A stretch of DNA of 64,000 nt from Candidatus Acidiferrum typicum (lineage in GTDB: Bacteria; Acidobacteriota; Terriglobia; Acidiferrales; UBA7541): NCBI GenBank assembly GCA_025463055.1, contig JAOAPV010000114.1:1-64000 (forward strand), given 5' to 3'. Positions 26,465-35,743 of the stretch are shown here, in pieces. Position 1 is the first letter of the stretch. The number at the start of each line of letters is the position of its first letter. Below the pieces are notes generated by a model. That model was given only the letters and a program-made list of their open reading frames with translations. It was not told the origin of the DNA and did no database searches. The translations under genes and the position numbers were made by a program.

Positions 26465-27250
26465 CTACTTCACAATTCCGCGCTCCGCCGTTTCGATAAA
26501 CCGGATCAGCTCTCGCACGTCGTCCGATTCTCCGAACGATTTGCGCATTTCCGCCAGCGCCTGCGTAGTGTTCATCTTCGAGCGCAGCAGCAACCGAAAC
26601 GCGCGCTGCAAAACTTTGAGCCGCTCCTCCGAAAATCCCTTGCGCTCGAGTCCAATCGTGTTGACCCCGTAACTTTTCGTGTCTCGTTCCGTCACCACGC
26701 GCGAAAACGGCGGCACATCCTGCGTAATCACCGTGGAAGCGCCGATGTACGCATAGCGTCCGACGCGGCAAAATTGATGCACCGGCGACTGAAAGCCGAT
26801 CGTGGCGTAGTCCTCCACCGTCACATGACCGGCAAGCGTCGCGCCATTCACAAAAAGTACATGGCTCCCAACATGGCAGTCGTGCCCCACGTGCGAAGAA
26901 GCCAGAAAGAAATTCTCATTGCCAATCGTGGTTTTCCCGCCTCCGCCCACAGTGCCCCGGCTGATGGTCACGTACTCGCGGAACGTATTCCCGTCGCCAA
27001 CCTCAAGCTCCGTTTTTTCGCCTTGAAAGCGAAAATCCTGCGGGTCGCCGCCCACCGAGCAAAATGGATGAAACACATTGTTGCGGCCGATCTTCGAAGG
27101 CCCCTGCACAACCGCGTGCGAATGCAACACGCAGCCCTCACCCAGCTCAACGTTTTCGCCAATCACCGCGTAAGCGTCAACGCGAACGCCCGCGCCGACT
27201 TTCGCGCTTGCCGCGACGATCGCTTGCTCGTGGACTTGCGACGCACTCAT
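26465..27250 (-). CDS. lpxA: UDP-N-acetylglucosamine acyltransferase LpxA
   Basis: A 261-residue trimeric left-handed beta-helix enzyme that starts lipid A synthesis by moving a 3-hydroxyacyl chain to UDP-GlcNAc. Hexapeptide repeats are visible throughout (IGENVELGEGCVLHSHAVVQ). The catalytic His is H123 in SSHVGHDCHVG. SPVHQFCRVGRYAYIGASTV and the C-terminal VNTIGLERKGFSEERL are typical. The ATG at 27250 overlaps the fabZ stop by 4 bp, which decides this start over a longer frame. Confidence 0.95.
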   Translation of the reverse strand: MSASQVHEQAIVAASAKVGAGVRVDAYAVIGENVELGEGCVLHSHAVVQGPSKIGRNNVFHPFCSVGGDPQDFRFQGEKTELEVGDGNTFREYVTISRGTVGGGGKTTIGNENFFLASSHVGHDCHVGSHVLFVNGATLAGHVTVEDYATIGFQSPVHQFCRVGRYAYIGASTVITQDVPPFSRVVTERDTKSYGVNTIGLERKGFSEERLKVLQRAFRLLLRSKMNTTQALAEMRKSFGESDDVRELIRFIETAERGIVK

Positions 27251-27723
27251 TTCGCGGATACTTCCACTTTTTTGCTGGCGGGGGCCAGAACGCGGTCCAC
27301 CATTTTGCACATCAGTGTCGCTTCCGCGGCGAGCTGGCCATCCACGGTCGCGCGACCCTCCAGCTTGCAAAAATCGCCGCGCCACGAAATCACTTTCATC
27401 TCCACTTTCAATTGATCGCCTGGGACCACGGGACGCCGGAAGCGCGCTCCATCCACGGCTACGAAGTACATCAGCTTGTTCTCGCGATCGGGCACTTCCC
27501 TCAGTAGCAGCACGCCGCCGGTTTGCGCCATCGACTCGATGATCAGCACGCCAGGCATAATCGGCTGCCCCGGAAAGTGCCCCTGAAAAAACGATTCATT
27601 GATGGTCACGTTCTTAATGCCCACGACGCGCTTCAGCCGCTCCATCTCCACAATCGCGTCTACAAATAAAAACGGATAGCGGTGCGGCAGAATCTTCTGA
27701 ATCTCGTTTACGTCCAGTATCAT
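27247..27723 (-). CDS. fabZ: 3-hydroxyacyl-ACP dehydratase FabZ
   Basis: A 158-residue hot-dog fold enzyme of fatty-acid elongation. I start at ATG 27723 (MILDVNEIQKILPHRYPFL). Catalytic His49 and Glu63 sit in FFQGHFPGQPIMPGVLIIES. It leads the operon fabZ-lpxA-lpxI-Gfo/Idh-tonB-microORF-miaA. Genes are overlapping or only 21 bp apart, so co-transcription is very likely. FabZ and LpxA compete for or share 3-hydroxyacyl-ACP, which explains the pairing. Confidence 0.95.
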   Translation of the reverse strand: MILDVNEIQKILPHRYPFLFVDAIVEMERLKRVVGIKNVTINESFFQGHFPGQPIMPGVLIIESMAQTGGVLLLREVPDRENKLMYFVAVDGARFRRPVVPGDQLKVEMKVISWRGDFCKLEGRATVDGQLAAEATLMCKMVDRVLAPASKKVEVSAK

Positions 27724-27853
27724 GGCGCTCCCGTAAGCCGCACACACCTGCGGCCCCCTGTGTTCTCCGGCAAACCTACAATTATATGCGAACCGCGCGC
27801 TTGCTGACGATCCTTTGCGCCAATAGCATCGGCGCTGTTAGCATGTCCTCCCG

Positions 27854-29011
27854 ATGACGCAATCGAACCTGCCCACCGCCCTGCTGCGCCTTTTGACCCC
27901 AACCTTGCCGCAGATGCTCACCGTTGTGCGCACGTTTGTTCTCGCAGAATCGCCGAGCCTCGAGAAAGCGCCCGCCGACCGCTGCGGCGCAATCATAGCC
28001 GCAGAATGGCTCAAACGCAGAGCGCGCATCGAGCGCCTCCCGCAGAAACATCGCGGCGATCATCTGCGCATCACGTGGCAGCCGCAGAAGTCGCGCGCAG
28101 CCGGCCAGCTTCTCGTCCTCGGCCACTATGACACTGTGTACGCCACCGGCACCCTCGCAAAAATGCCTTTTCGCATATCAGCGGGAAAGGTCTATGGCCC
28201 CGGCGCCTTCGACATGAAAGCTGGCATCGTGCAAGCGCTATTCGCGCTCGAAGCTCTGCAGCAAAGTAAAACGCCGCTCCGCAAGCGCATCGTTTTTCTC
28301 TGGACCTCCGATGAAGAAATCGGCAGCGACTCCTCCCGCAAGCTCATCGAGGCGGAAGCGCGCCGCAGTGACGCCATTTTTGTCCTCGAGCCATCGCTCG
28401 GGCCACGCGGCTTGCTGAAAACTGCTCGCAAGGGCGTAGGCGAAGCAGAAGTCATCGTGCACGGGCGGGCTTCGCATGCGGGCCTCGCGCCACAAGAAGG
28501 TGTGAACGCGGTGCACGAGCTCGCGCAGCAAATCGCGCGACTTCAAAAGTGGAACGACCTGGGCCGCGGCATCAGCGTAAACGCCGACATAATCGAAGGC
28601 GGCACGCGCGTAAACGTCATCGCCGAGCGCGCCCGCGCGGTGGTCGACCTTCGCGCGCTCCGCCTCGCGGACATGCGCCAGCTCGAAAAACGCCTGCATG
28701 CGCTCCGTCCCGTCACACGCGGAGCCCGCCTCGAAATTCGCGGCGGCTTCAATCGCGAGCCCATGGAGCGCAAAGTCAGCGCCGCCCTTTTCTCGCGCGC
28801 GAAATCATTGGCCGCGCAAATGGGCTTGTCGATCGGAGAATGTGTGGCGGGCGGCGGCTCAGACGGCAATCTCACCGCCGCTCTCGGCGTCCCCACACTC
28901 GACGGCTTGGGAGCAGTTGGCGATGGCGCGCACTCCGCGCACGAACATGTCATCGCAAAAACCATGCCACAGCGTGCGGCCCTGCTCGCCGCCTTGCTTG
29001 CCGAAAGCTGA
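27854..29011 (+). CDS. M20 family metallopeptidase (carboxypeptidase G2-like)
   Basis: A 385-residue zinc hydrolase. Metal ligands can be followed: H91 in LGHYDTVYATG, D120 in GPGAFDMKAG, the catalytic pair E154/E155 in TSDEEIGS, a Glu in FVLEPSLG and a His in DGAHSAHEHV. A dimerisation domain lies in the middle (GEAEVIVHGRASHAG). It lacks an obvious signal peptide, so it probably acts in the cytoplasm on acylated or C-terminal amino acids. It is divergent from fabZ with about 130 bp between. Confidence 0.88.
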   Translation: MTQSNLPTALLRLLTPTLPQMLTVVRTFVLAESPSLEKAPADRCGAIIAAEWLKRRARIERLPQKHRGDHLRITWQPQKSRAAGQLLVLGHYDTVYATGTLAKMPFRISAGKVYGPGAFDMKAGIVQALFALEALQQSKTPLRKRIVFLWTSDEEIGSDSSRKLIEAEARRSDAIFVLEPSLGPRGLLKTARKGVGEAEVIVHGRASHAGLAPQEGVNAVHELAQQIARLQKWNDLGRGISVNADIIEGGTRVNVIAERARAVVDLRALRLADMRQLEKRLHALRPVTRGARLEIRGGFNREPMERKVSAALFSRAKSLAAQMGLSIGECVAGGGSDGNLTAALGVPTLDGLGAVGDGAHSAHEHVIAKTMPQRAALLAALLAES

Positions 29012-29045
29012 CGATCAACGGACACCCAAAAGCGGCGTTCGAGAC

Positions 29046-30482
29046 CTAATTCCCGTACGTCTTGCGCAGATACTGCGCTGTCGATTGCATCAAGTCCGTG
29101 TAATCGCTGTGCAACACGTCGCGCACAGCTGTCTCCGTCGCACTCCCCGCCGCGATCCGGTCCAGAATGCGCTCCACGTCACTCATTCCGTCGACCCGCA
29201 CAATGTATTCGATATTCGCGAGCGCCCAAGCATACGCATAGGCTGCCACCGGGTTGGACAACCTCAACCACGACCCCTCCAGGTCCTTAAGCGACATAGC
29301 CTGCTTCGCATCATAAGCCTGCAGGAGCATAGGGGCGTTCACCCCGCTGCGCTTCCCCTCCATCCACTGCGCGATCCCTTCCTGCACCCAGGTCGGCGCA
29401 GCCGCCCGCGTCTTCTGCCGCACAAAGCTGTGCGTTAGCTCGTGCTTGAGCACCAGCGACAATTGCGGCGTGAGTTGTGTCAGCCCTTGCACCGGCACGC
29501 GAATGCGCCCGTCGTTCAAAGCACCCACCCAACCAGGCGCGCGTGTAATATCCGCAAAAGCCTGTCGCGTGTATAAAATCACGCCGATCGAATCCGGCGG
29601 CGTGTAGTTCAATTCCGACTCAATGGTAGAAAAATGCGTTTCCAACGCGCGGAGAACTTCCCGCGCTAAACCCGGCTCCGCCTCTCCGCTGTAGCGCAAC
29701 GTAAAATGGCTGCTCTCGTTCTCGCGGTAGTTTTCTTCTTCCTGCTGGTCGCGTTGCGCTTTCTCTAGCGCCGCTTGCACCTCGGCGTCCGGGCGTAGCT
29801 TTAACGCGCGTTGCCATTCCGCCACGGCCTGCTCCAGCTTGTTCATGCCGTAATACGCCCACCCAGCCAGCTTCGGCACGTCTGGATTTTCCGGCGCCAC
29901 GCGTTGCGCGCGCTCCAAATACTCCAGGGCCTGCTTGTATTCGCTGCGCCGCAGATGCAAGTACGCAACATTCAGCAGCATGACGGGATGTTCAGGTGCG
30001 TACGTCAGCGCCGTGCGCTCATCGGTAAGCGCTTTTTCCATATCGCCGCGTGAGAGCTCGAACTGCGCCGCGGCATGATAAGCGAGAGCCGCCTTCTCGT
30101 TTGCATCTCCCGCGCCAGATCGCGCCTCGCTCGCAAGGGTGGCCAGAAAGCCGCGGTCCACAGCGCCGTCGTGCACCGCGCCGCTCTCCACCGCGGCGTT
30201 GACGCCGGTCGGTTCGATAGTGGGGGGCGTAATTGCCAGATTAGCCGCTCCCGCCGCAGTCGAAGCCGGCATCTGTGCCAGCCCACCCCTTTCAATGTGA
30301 TCGACCATCGATTTCGGCAGGGCCAGCTCCCCCGCCTCGGTCAAGTAACGAACCTTATCGCCCTGCACCTCCACGCTAAGCGCCTCGATGCGGCGGCCAT
30401 TCTTCAAAACGATCGTGTCCGCGCGCACATCCTTTTCGGCGAGCAGACACAAACCGGCAGAGAGACACACATGAATCCGCAT
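29046..30482 (-). CDS. Secreted TPR protein with peptidase MA-like domain
   Basis: A 478-residue protein with an N-terminal export signal, then a short domain seen in acidobacterial exported proteins (DTIVLKNGRRIEALSV). TPR repeats follow (for example AYHAAAQFELSRGDMEKALT and LLNVAYLHLRRSEYKQAL). A gluzincin-type HELTH motif at residues 347-351 is followed by APTWVQEGIAQWMEG, the peptidase MA pattern with a downstream Glu. It likely works in the periplasm or on the surface. It converges with the M20 gene and diverges from the M1 peptidase gene. Confidence 0.8.
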   Translation of the reverse strand: MRIHVCLSAGLCLLAEKDVRADTIVLKNGRRIEALSVEVQGDKVRYLTEAGELALPKSMVDHIERGGLAQMPASTAAGAANLAITPPTIEPTGVNAAVESGAVHDGAVDRGFLATLASEARSGAGDANEKAALAYHAAAQFELSRGDMEKALTDERTALTYAPEHPVMLLNVAYLHLRRSEYKQALEYLERAQRVAPENPDVPKLAGWAYYGMNKLEQAVAEWQRALKLRPDAEVQAALEKAQRDQQEEENYRENESSHFTLRYSGEAEPGLAREVLRALETHFSTIESELNYTPPDSIGVILYTRQAFADITRAPGWVGALNDGRIRVPVQGLTQLTPQLSLVLKHELTHSFVRQKTRAAAPTWVQEGIAQWMEGKRSGVNAPMLLQAYDAKQAMSLKDLEGSWLRLSNPVAAYAYAWALANIEYIVRVDGMSDVERILDRIAAGSATETAVRDVLHSDYTDLMQSTAQYLRKTYGN

Positions 30483-30561
30483 CCCTTCAGTCTAGGCTCC
30501 GGTATCTGCCGCGCCTACCCAACTCCTTGTACCGCTATGCCGAAAGTGACTACACTCGGAC

Positions 30562-33003
30562 ATGCAGTTCCGGGTCGCGTTCCTCGCGCTCTGTTGTTTG
30601 CTGACTGTGAAAGTCTCGGCGGCGGAGAAAACTGTCCGCGAAGCCTACGACCAACTGAGCGCACTGCGCGTGGATCCCGCCACGCTCTACGAAGTCGGCC
30701 CCGCTGATCGCATTGAGCTCCGCCGTGGCGACGCACAGCTCTCTTTCGAACAGGGCAAGCTCGCGTTCCTACAACCCCTCGAAGGCCGCGTCACGGGCGC
30801 CGTCTTCTTCGGACGCGGTCACATCCTCGCTGCACCGCGAGTTCCCGTTGAGAAGCAGCAGATGGCGCATTTTTTGGGTGCGCCGGTTCTGGACCAGGAC
30901 TTTACTTCCGCTTGCCTGCGCTTCACTGACGACACTTCCGCGGACTTGCTGCGGCAGCTCCGCGAAGCCGCCGTTTCGCCCCAGCAAGATTCCGCTTTCG
31001 CCTCCCGCTGGGATTCGCTCCTGGTTACGTTAAATCCCGGCCAGTCGCTGCGCATTCTGTTCGAATCCCTTTCGCAAACGCCAAGGCCATATTTTCTCGG
31101 CTCCATCGACGGCGTCACCACCGGCCGCTTCGATGTGATTTTAGATCCGATGCGTCCGGAGTCTTTCCTGCTAGGCCAGACCAAAAAAATCACGGGCAGA
31201 ACCTTTTACGACGTGTGGGCCTCCTATAAAGCCCCGGGCACTGCCGCCCCCGCTGTTCCGTTCCATGCGCTGCATTACTCGATTGACACATCCATCCTCG
31301 CCAACAATTCCCTCGAAGCGAAAACGGAAGTTCGCTTTCGCACCGAAACCGGCGGAGAACGCGTGCTGCCACTGCAGCTCTCCCGCATGTTGAATATCGA
31401 TGAGGTCCGCGGAGAGCACGGCGAAGCTCTCGCTTATTTTCAGAATGAAGGCATGACTCTGCGCGAGCGCAGCACTCGCGGCAACGATTTTCTCTATGTG
31501 GTGCTCCCGTCAGCTCCGCCCCGAGGCGCTGAGTTCACCCTGCACTTTCGATATCGCGGAAGCGTGATTGAAGACGCCGGAAACGGCGTGCTCTACGTTG
31601 GCGCGCGTGAAAGTTGGTATCCGCACTTCGGTGATGGCGCGGATTTCGCTGAGTACGATTTGACGATGCACTGGCCGCGCCGTCTGCGCCTGGTCGCCAC
31701 CGGCGCAAAGCTCGACGAGCGCGAAGATGGCGACTTCCGCGTAGCGCATTGGCGCACCGAGAAGCCCGCATCCGTCGCCGGCTTCAATGTGGGTGACTAC
31801 GCTTTTGCATCCTTGGCAGCCGGAGGACACTCGGTGGAGGTCTACGCCAACCGACTGCTGGAGCAGGCGCTTAACAATCGTTTGGGGTCTTCACCCTTCG
31901 ATTTCCCGAGCCGGCCTTCGCCTTTCGGCCCAGAGGGCCAGGGTGCCGCGAAATTAATGCAAATCCTCCCGACTATGCCACCGAGTCCCGCAGACGCGCT
32001 CAGACAACTCGGCCGCGATATCGATTCTTCCATTCGCTTCGTCGAAAATTACAGCGGGCCTTTTCCATTTCAGAAGCTAGGCGTCTCGCAAATTACCGGA
32101 ACCTTCGGCCAGGGCTGGCCGGGACTGCTTTATATCTCCACGTATTCTTTCCTGCCGCCGGCGGCTCAGCAACGAGCCGGACTCTCAGAGAGCGGACAGG
32201 AACTCTTCACCGAGCTTGTCCCCTTCCACGAAGTGGCTCACCAGTGGTGGGGCAACCTGGTCGGTTGGAGCGCTTATCGCGATCAATGGATCGATGAAGC
32301 CTTGGCCAACTATATGGCGCTGCTATTCGCCGATAGCCAGAAGAATGCCAATCACTCCTTACGCGTGTGGCTCGCGCGCTATCGTCAGCAGTTGATCGAG
32401 AAATTGCCGGGCGCGGAACAGCCGCCTTCCGAGATCGGCCCTCTCGATTTAGGCACGCGCTTGACCTCTTCAAAATCGCCGGAAGGTTTTGAGCAAGTCA
32501 TTTATCCCAAGGGCTCCTGGGTGATTCACATGCTGCGCGAAATGCTGCGGCAGCCTGGGGCCAAAGATGCCGACGCGCGCTTTGTCGCGTTGCTCCACAC
32601 GCTCGCGGATAAATATGCCTATCGCGCTCTTTCCAGCGCGGACCTGCAACGCGAGATTGAAGCAGTGATGACGCCGGGCATGGACCTGGAGGGCGGGCGC
32701 TCCATGGAATGGTTTTTCGAAGATTGGGTGCGCGGGACCGGCATTCCGCACTATCACGTGGAATTTTCCGTTCACCACTCCGATAAAGGCTTCGTGGTGC
32801 GCGGAAAGCTCTTTCAGACAGGCGTGCCTCGTTCCTTCATTGCGCCTGTGCCGCTCTACGCAAATGCTGCCGGCGGGCATCCCTCGCAGTTGGGAACAGT
32901 GATTGCCGCCGGCCCAGAAACCGCATTTCACTTCACTACCCAGACGGCGCCCACCAAGGTCATCATCGATCCCCGTATGACTCTTCTCTGTGTAAGCGAG
33001 TGA
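30562..33003 (+). CDS. Secreted M1 family aminopeptidase
   Basis: An 813-residue protein with a signal peptide (cleavage near VSAAEKT). The gluzincin motif HEVAHQWWGN has HEVAH at 556-560, and the third zinc ligand is Glu579 in WIDEALANYMA, with the standard 18-residue spacing. The substrate-binding GxMEN loop is not obvious. SQITGTFGQGWPGLLY takes its place, so specificity may differ from classic alanyl aminopeptidases. The C-terminal part FRVRGK-like beta domain follows. It faces the gene at 33010, which is convergent. Confidence 0.85.
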   Translation: MQFRVAFLALCCLLTVKVSAAEKTVREAYDQLSALRVDPATLYEVGPADRIELRRGDAQLSFEQGKLAFLQPLEGRVTGAVFFGRGHILAAPRVPVEKQQMAHFLGAPVLDQDFTSACLRFTDDTSADLLRQLREAAVSPQQDSAFASRWDSLLVTLNPGQSLRILFESLSQTPRPYFLGSIDGVTTGRFDVILDPMRPESFLLGQTKKITGRTFYDVWASYKAPGTAAPAVPFHALHYSIDTSILANNSLEAKTEVRFRTETGGERVLPLQLSRMLNIDEVRGEHGEALAYFQNEGMTLRERSTRGNDFLYVVLPSAPPRGAEFTLHFRYRGSVIEDAGNGVLYVGARESWYPHFGDGADFAEYDLTMHWPRRLRLVATGAKLDEREDGDFRVAHWRTEKPASVAGFNVGDYAFASLAAGGHSVEVYANRLLEQALNNRLGSSPFDFPSRPSPFGPEGQGAAKLMQILPTMPPSPADALRQLGRDIDSSIRFVENYSGPFPFQKLGVSQITGTFGQGWPGLLYISTYSFLPPAAQQRAGLSESGQELFTELVPFHEVAHQWWGNLVGWSAYRDQWIDEALANYMALLFADSQKNANHSLRVWLARYRQQLIEKLPGAEQPPSEIGPLDLGTRLTSSKSPEGFEQVIYPKGSWVIHMLREMLRQPGAKDADARFVALLHTLADKYAYRALSSADLQREIEAVMTPGMDLEGGRSMEWFFEDWVRGTGIPHYHVEFSVHHSDKGFVVRGKLFQTGVPRSFIAPVPLYANAAGGHPSQLGTVIAAGPETAFHFTTQTAPTKVIIDPRMTLLCVSE

Positions 33004-33009
33004 CCGCGC

Positions 33010-33903
33010 TTAAGGCCGCTTGTTGTCGACGCGTTGCTCTTTGAAGAGCGGGCTTGCAGGATTTATTTGCGCGTTGCCTTCCAGGTCAAACCAATATTGA
33101 ACACCAACAGGGTCCGTGGCCAAACCCGGTAGCAAGCCGGCCTTCACGAGATCACGCATGTTGGCCGGAGGGTGCCCAGCGCGTTTCTTGTATTCCGCGG
33201 CAAGCTTGTTCAATTGCTCGCAATCAGCTCGTGCGCGAAGTAGTTGCAAATGCACCTTCGCGTTTTCTTTGATGGAAGGCTCGCTCGTGGAGTTGTAAAT
33301 CTCGCTCCACAGCATCGTAGAAGTCTCCGGAGACTCGCCTTTTTCACTGATCCTCGCGGCGAACGTTTTCATCCAAATCATCGCGCCAGGTCGTTTGCTT
33401 CCTTCGAGGAAAACCTCTGCCGCCTTGGGATAATCCCCCAGATCGAAGTAATAGATAAAGCCAAGATCCTCGTAAAAGCGCCAGTATTCAGGATTGTTGC
33501 GAATGCCACGCCGCAGCAATTCGATTCCCTGCTCGGGTTTGCCAGCTCCCCGCGGTGGGGCGTCGCTCAAGAACATCCCGCCGAAGCGATACGCAACGAT
33601 CAGGTTGGGATCCAGAGTCGTGGTCACATCGAGCAGAGGCCAGAGAAGGTCCAGATTGGTTTGCTGACTTTCGTGCTTGCCACCGTAATACTGCACCACC
33701 CGCGTCCAATACAGGTCGGCCGCCAGCGGCGCATACTCCAGGCTCAGGGCCTTCACGAGCGCGCCCGAGCGCAACGTCAGGTCATCTTGCTCCTGGCGTG
33801 TCGTGTTCAACTGAGCGTCAATGCCATGTTGCAGCCGCCATACCCCAGAAAAGCCAAGCAGCAGAACGGCACAGAGCAGCGTTCGCGAAGCCCCGGTGCT
33901 CAT
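33010..33903 (-). CDS. Membrane-anchored TPR-like protein, unknown function
   Basis: A 297-residue protein from ATG 33903, which overlaps the permease stop by 4 bp (ATGA). It has an N-terminal membrane segment (LLCAVLLLGFSGVW). TPR-like helices follow, with RRGIRNNPEYWRFYEDLGFI and DYPKAAEVFLEGSKRPG. It is the third gene of an ABC exporter operon. Such proteins may act as periplasmic accessories of the exporter. I do not recognise a precise family. Confidence 0.65.
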   Translation of the reverse strand: MSTGASRTLLCAVLLLGFSGVWRLQHGIDAQLNTTRQEQDDLTLRSGALVKALSLEYAPLAADLYWTRVVQYYGGKHESQQTNLDLLWPLLDVTTTLDPNLIVAYRFGGMFLSDAPPRGAGKPEQGIELLRRGIRNNPEYWRFYEDLGFIYYFDLGDYPKAAEVFLEGSKRPGAMIWMKTFAARISEKGESPETSTMLWSEIYNSTSEPSIKENAKVHLQLLRARADCEQLNKLAAEYKKRAGHPPANMRDLVKAGLLPGLATDPVGVQYWFDLEGNAQINPASPLFKEQRVDNKRP

Positions 33904-34676
33904 TTTAGGTTTCGCCTTGTGAAAATTGCCGTAGCGGCGGCCAGCACCACGGCGCAATACAGCGCCGCGTAAGCCGTGTTCTGCGCGATCAAAAGTCCCG
34001 GTATTGCACGTCCATGCGCCGCAGCGGCCATCACGTCAAAATTCTCAAAGTTCGGCAATATATAGGAGAGTCCGCGCAAGACGGATTGCACTGCCTGCGA
34101 CACCGTGTCGCTTTGAAAAGCGCGCATTTCCTTGACGAATAATCCCGCGATGTAGAGCCCAGCCGTGCACAAAATCGCTAGCAGCGGTGTGGTGTAACAG
34201 GAAAACAGGAGCGCCAGGGCCACCACCAGCGCGAGCTTCAACAAAATGAAATATACCGCCACAAGTACGGACCCTGCCAGATGCTCGTCGCTTTGTGTGA
34301 TTACACCTAGCGCAAGAAACAACCCGAGAGCCATCGCGATAGTGTTCACCGTCAGCGTAAGGACCAGCCCGCCGAATTTCCCCAATAAAAATTCCCAGCG
34401 TCGCACCGGCTTGGCCAGCAGGGCATACAATGTGCGCTTATCCATTTCCTTTGAAACTAAACCCACGCCGATAAACACCGCGATCAACAACCCGATCACC
34501 GAAATGGCGCTCAAGCCCAGGCTGACAATCACCATCTCTTCGATGCCAATCGAGATTTGGCCGACCAAAATCGACGCCGCAATCATCACCAAGGCGAAAA
34601 ATACGAGGTTGTACAGCACGCGATCGCGTACCGCCTCGCGAAACGTGTTCAGCGCCACTATCCCCACGCGCCTCAT
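33900..34676 (-). CDS. ABC-2 type exporter permease
   Basis: A 258-residue polytopic protein with about six membrane segments and a start typical of ABC-2/NosY-like permeases (VGIVALNTFREAVRDRVLYN). It overlaps the ATPase gene upstream and the TPR gene downstream by 4 bp each. It forms the channel of the exporter. The substrate is unknown. Confidence 0.85.
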   Translation of the reverse strand: MRRVGIVALNTFREAVRDRVLYNLVFFALVMIAASILVGQISIGIEEMVIVSLGLSAISVIGLLIAVFIGVGLVSKEMDKRTLYALLAKPVRRWEFLLGKFGGLVLTLTVNTIAMALGLFLALGVITQSDEHLAGSVLVAVYFILLKLALVVALALLFSCYTTPLLAILCTAGLYIAGLFVKEMRAFQSDTVSQAVQSVLRGLSYILPNFENFDVMAAAAHGRAIPGLLIAQNTAYAALYCAVVLAAATAIFTRRNLK

Positions 34677-35632
34677 TTCCCGCTCACCTCCACCGCCGGC
34701 GCCTGCGCGCGGTCCGCCGCCACCAGGTGCATGAAATATTCCTCTAGCGTGGCCCTAACCTGCGAGACCGACAGGACCTTCGCTCCAGCGCCGCAAAGCT
34801 GCTGCATCGTTGCATACAAGTCGGCCTCCGCAACTTGCAGACGATACCGACTTCCGGTTTGCGTCGCTTTACTGAGCAACCCCCGCAAACCTTTGGAATC
34901 TCCCGTGTATTCGAACAGAATTTCCATGCCCTGTGGTTTCATCCCGACAATTTCATCGGGCGCGCCCACACCGCGCAATTTCCCGCCAACAATTACGCCA
35001 ACGCGGTCGCAAAGCATCTCTGCGTCAGACAAAATGTGCGTGGAAAACAGCACGGTTTTTCCTGCCTGTTTCAACTCCAAAATAATGTCGCGCACTTCGC
35101 GCCGCCCTACCGGATCGAGTCCGGACATCGGCTCGTCTAAAATCACCACCTTCGGATCATGCAAAATGGCTTGCGCCAGCCCCACGCGCTGCAACATCCC
35201 TTTCGAATATTTCCGAAGCTGGATTTTTCGCGCCGTTTCCAGGCCCACCTTCTTCAGCATGGCGTCTACGCGCGCCTTGCGCTCTTGCGCGGGCAAATCG
35301 TGAATTCGCGCGAAATAATCGAGCAGTTCCGCGGCCGTCAGGTAGTCGTAAAAATACGGCTGCTCCGGCAAATAGCCGATATCCCCGTGCATGGAAATGT
35401 CGCTGATGGGTTTGCCGAGTATGCGCGCCGTGCCCGCGGTGGGAAAAATCAGCCCCACCAACAATTTGATCGTGGTGGATTTTCCCGCGCCATTCGGACC
35501 GAGGAAGCCGAACACCTCCCCGTTCTCCACGCTCATGGTCAGCCCTTCGAGCGAGGTTTTCTTTTTCAGGTGAAGAAAACCGAAGGGATAATCCTTGGTT
35601 AGATTTTCGATTTCAATCGCCGGAGTTGCCAT
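34673..35632 (-). CDS. ABC transporter ATP-binding protein
   Basis: A 319-residue ATPase of the exporter operon. Walker A is GPNGAGKST, the signature is KYSKGMLQRVGLAQA and Walker B is VVILDEPMSGLDPVGRRE. The C-terminal 100 residues form the accessory domain common in ABC-2 ATPases (VGMKPQGMEILFEYTG). I choose the ATG at 35632; a GTG two codons upstream is also in frame. Operon order is ATPase, permease, TPR protein. Confidence 0.9.
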   Translation of the reverse strand: MATPAIEIENLTKDYPFGFLHLKKKTSLEGLTMSVENGEVFGFLGPNGAGKSTTIKLLVGLIFPTAGTARILGKPISDISMHGDIGYLPEQPYFYDYLTAAELLDYFARIHDLPAQERKARVDAMLKKVGLETARKIQLRKYSKGMLQRVGLAQAILHDPKVVILDEPMSGLDPVGRREVRDIILELKQAGKTVLFSTHILSDAEMLCDRVGVIVGGKLRGVGAPDEIVGMKPQGMEILFEYTGDSKGLRGLLSKATQTGSRYRLQVAEADLYATMQQLCGAGAKVLSVSQVRATLEEYFMHLVAADRAQAPAVEVSGK

Positions 35633-35743
35633 GGTCACATTTTCGAAAAGCTAGAATTTAGCGTCAATTGGCCGAATGGACTGATGTGCACTGACAGGAA
35701 ACACCACCGTTAAAACGCCGGCGCCAGCTAACTGTATTGATCG

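Noticed and set aside
26186-27415. 409-codon open frame on the plus strand across lpxI and lpxA
   Set aside because: The opposite strand carries clear LpxI and LpxA. The plus frame is basic and shows no motif.
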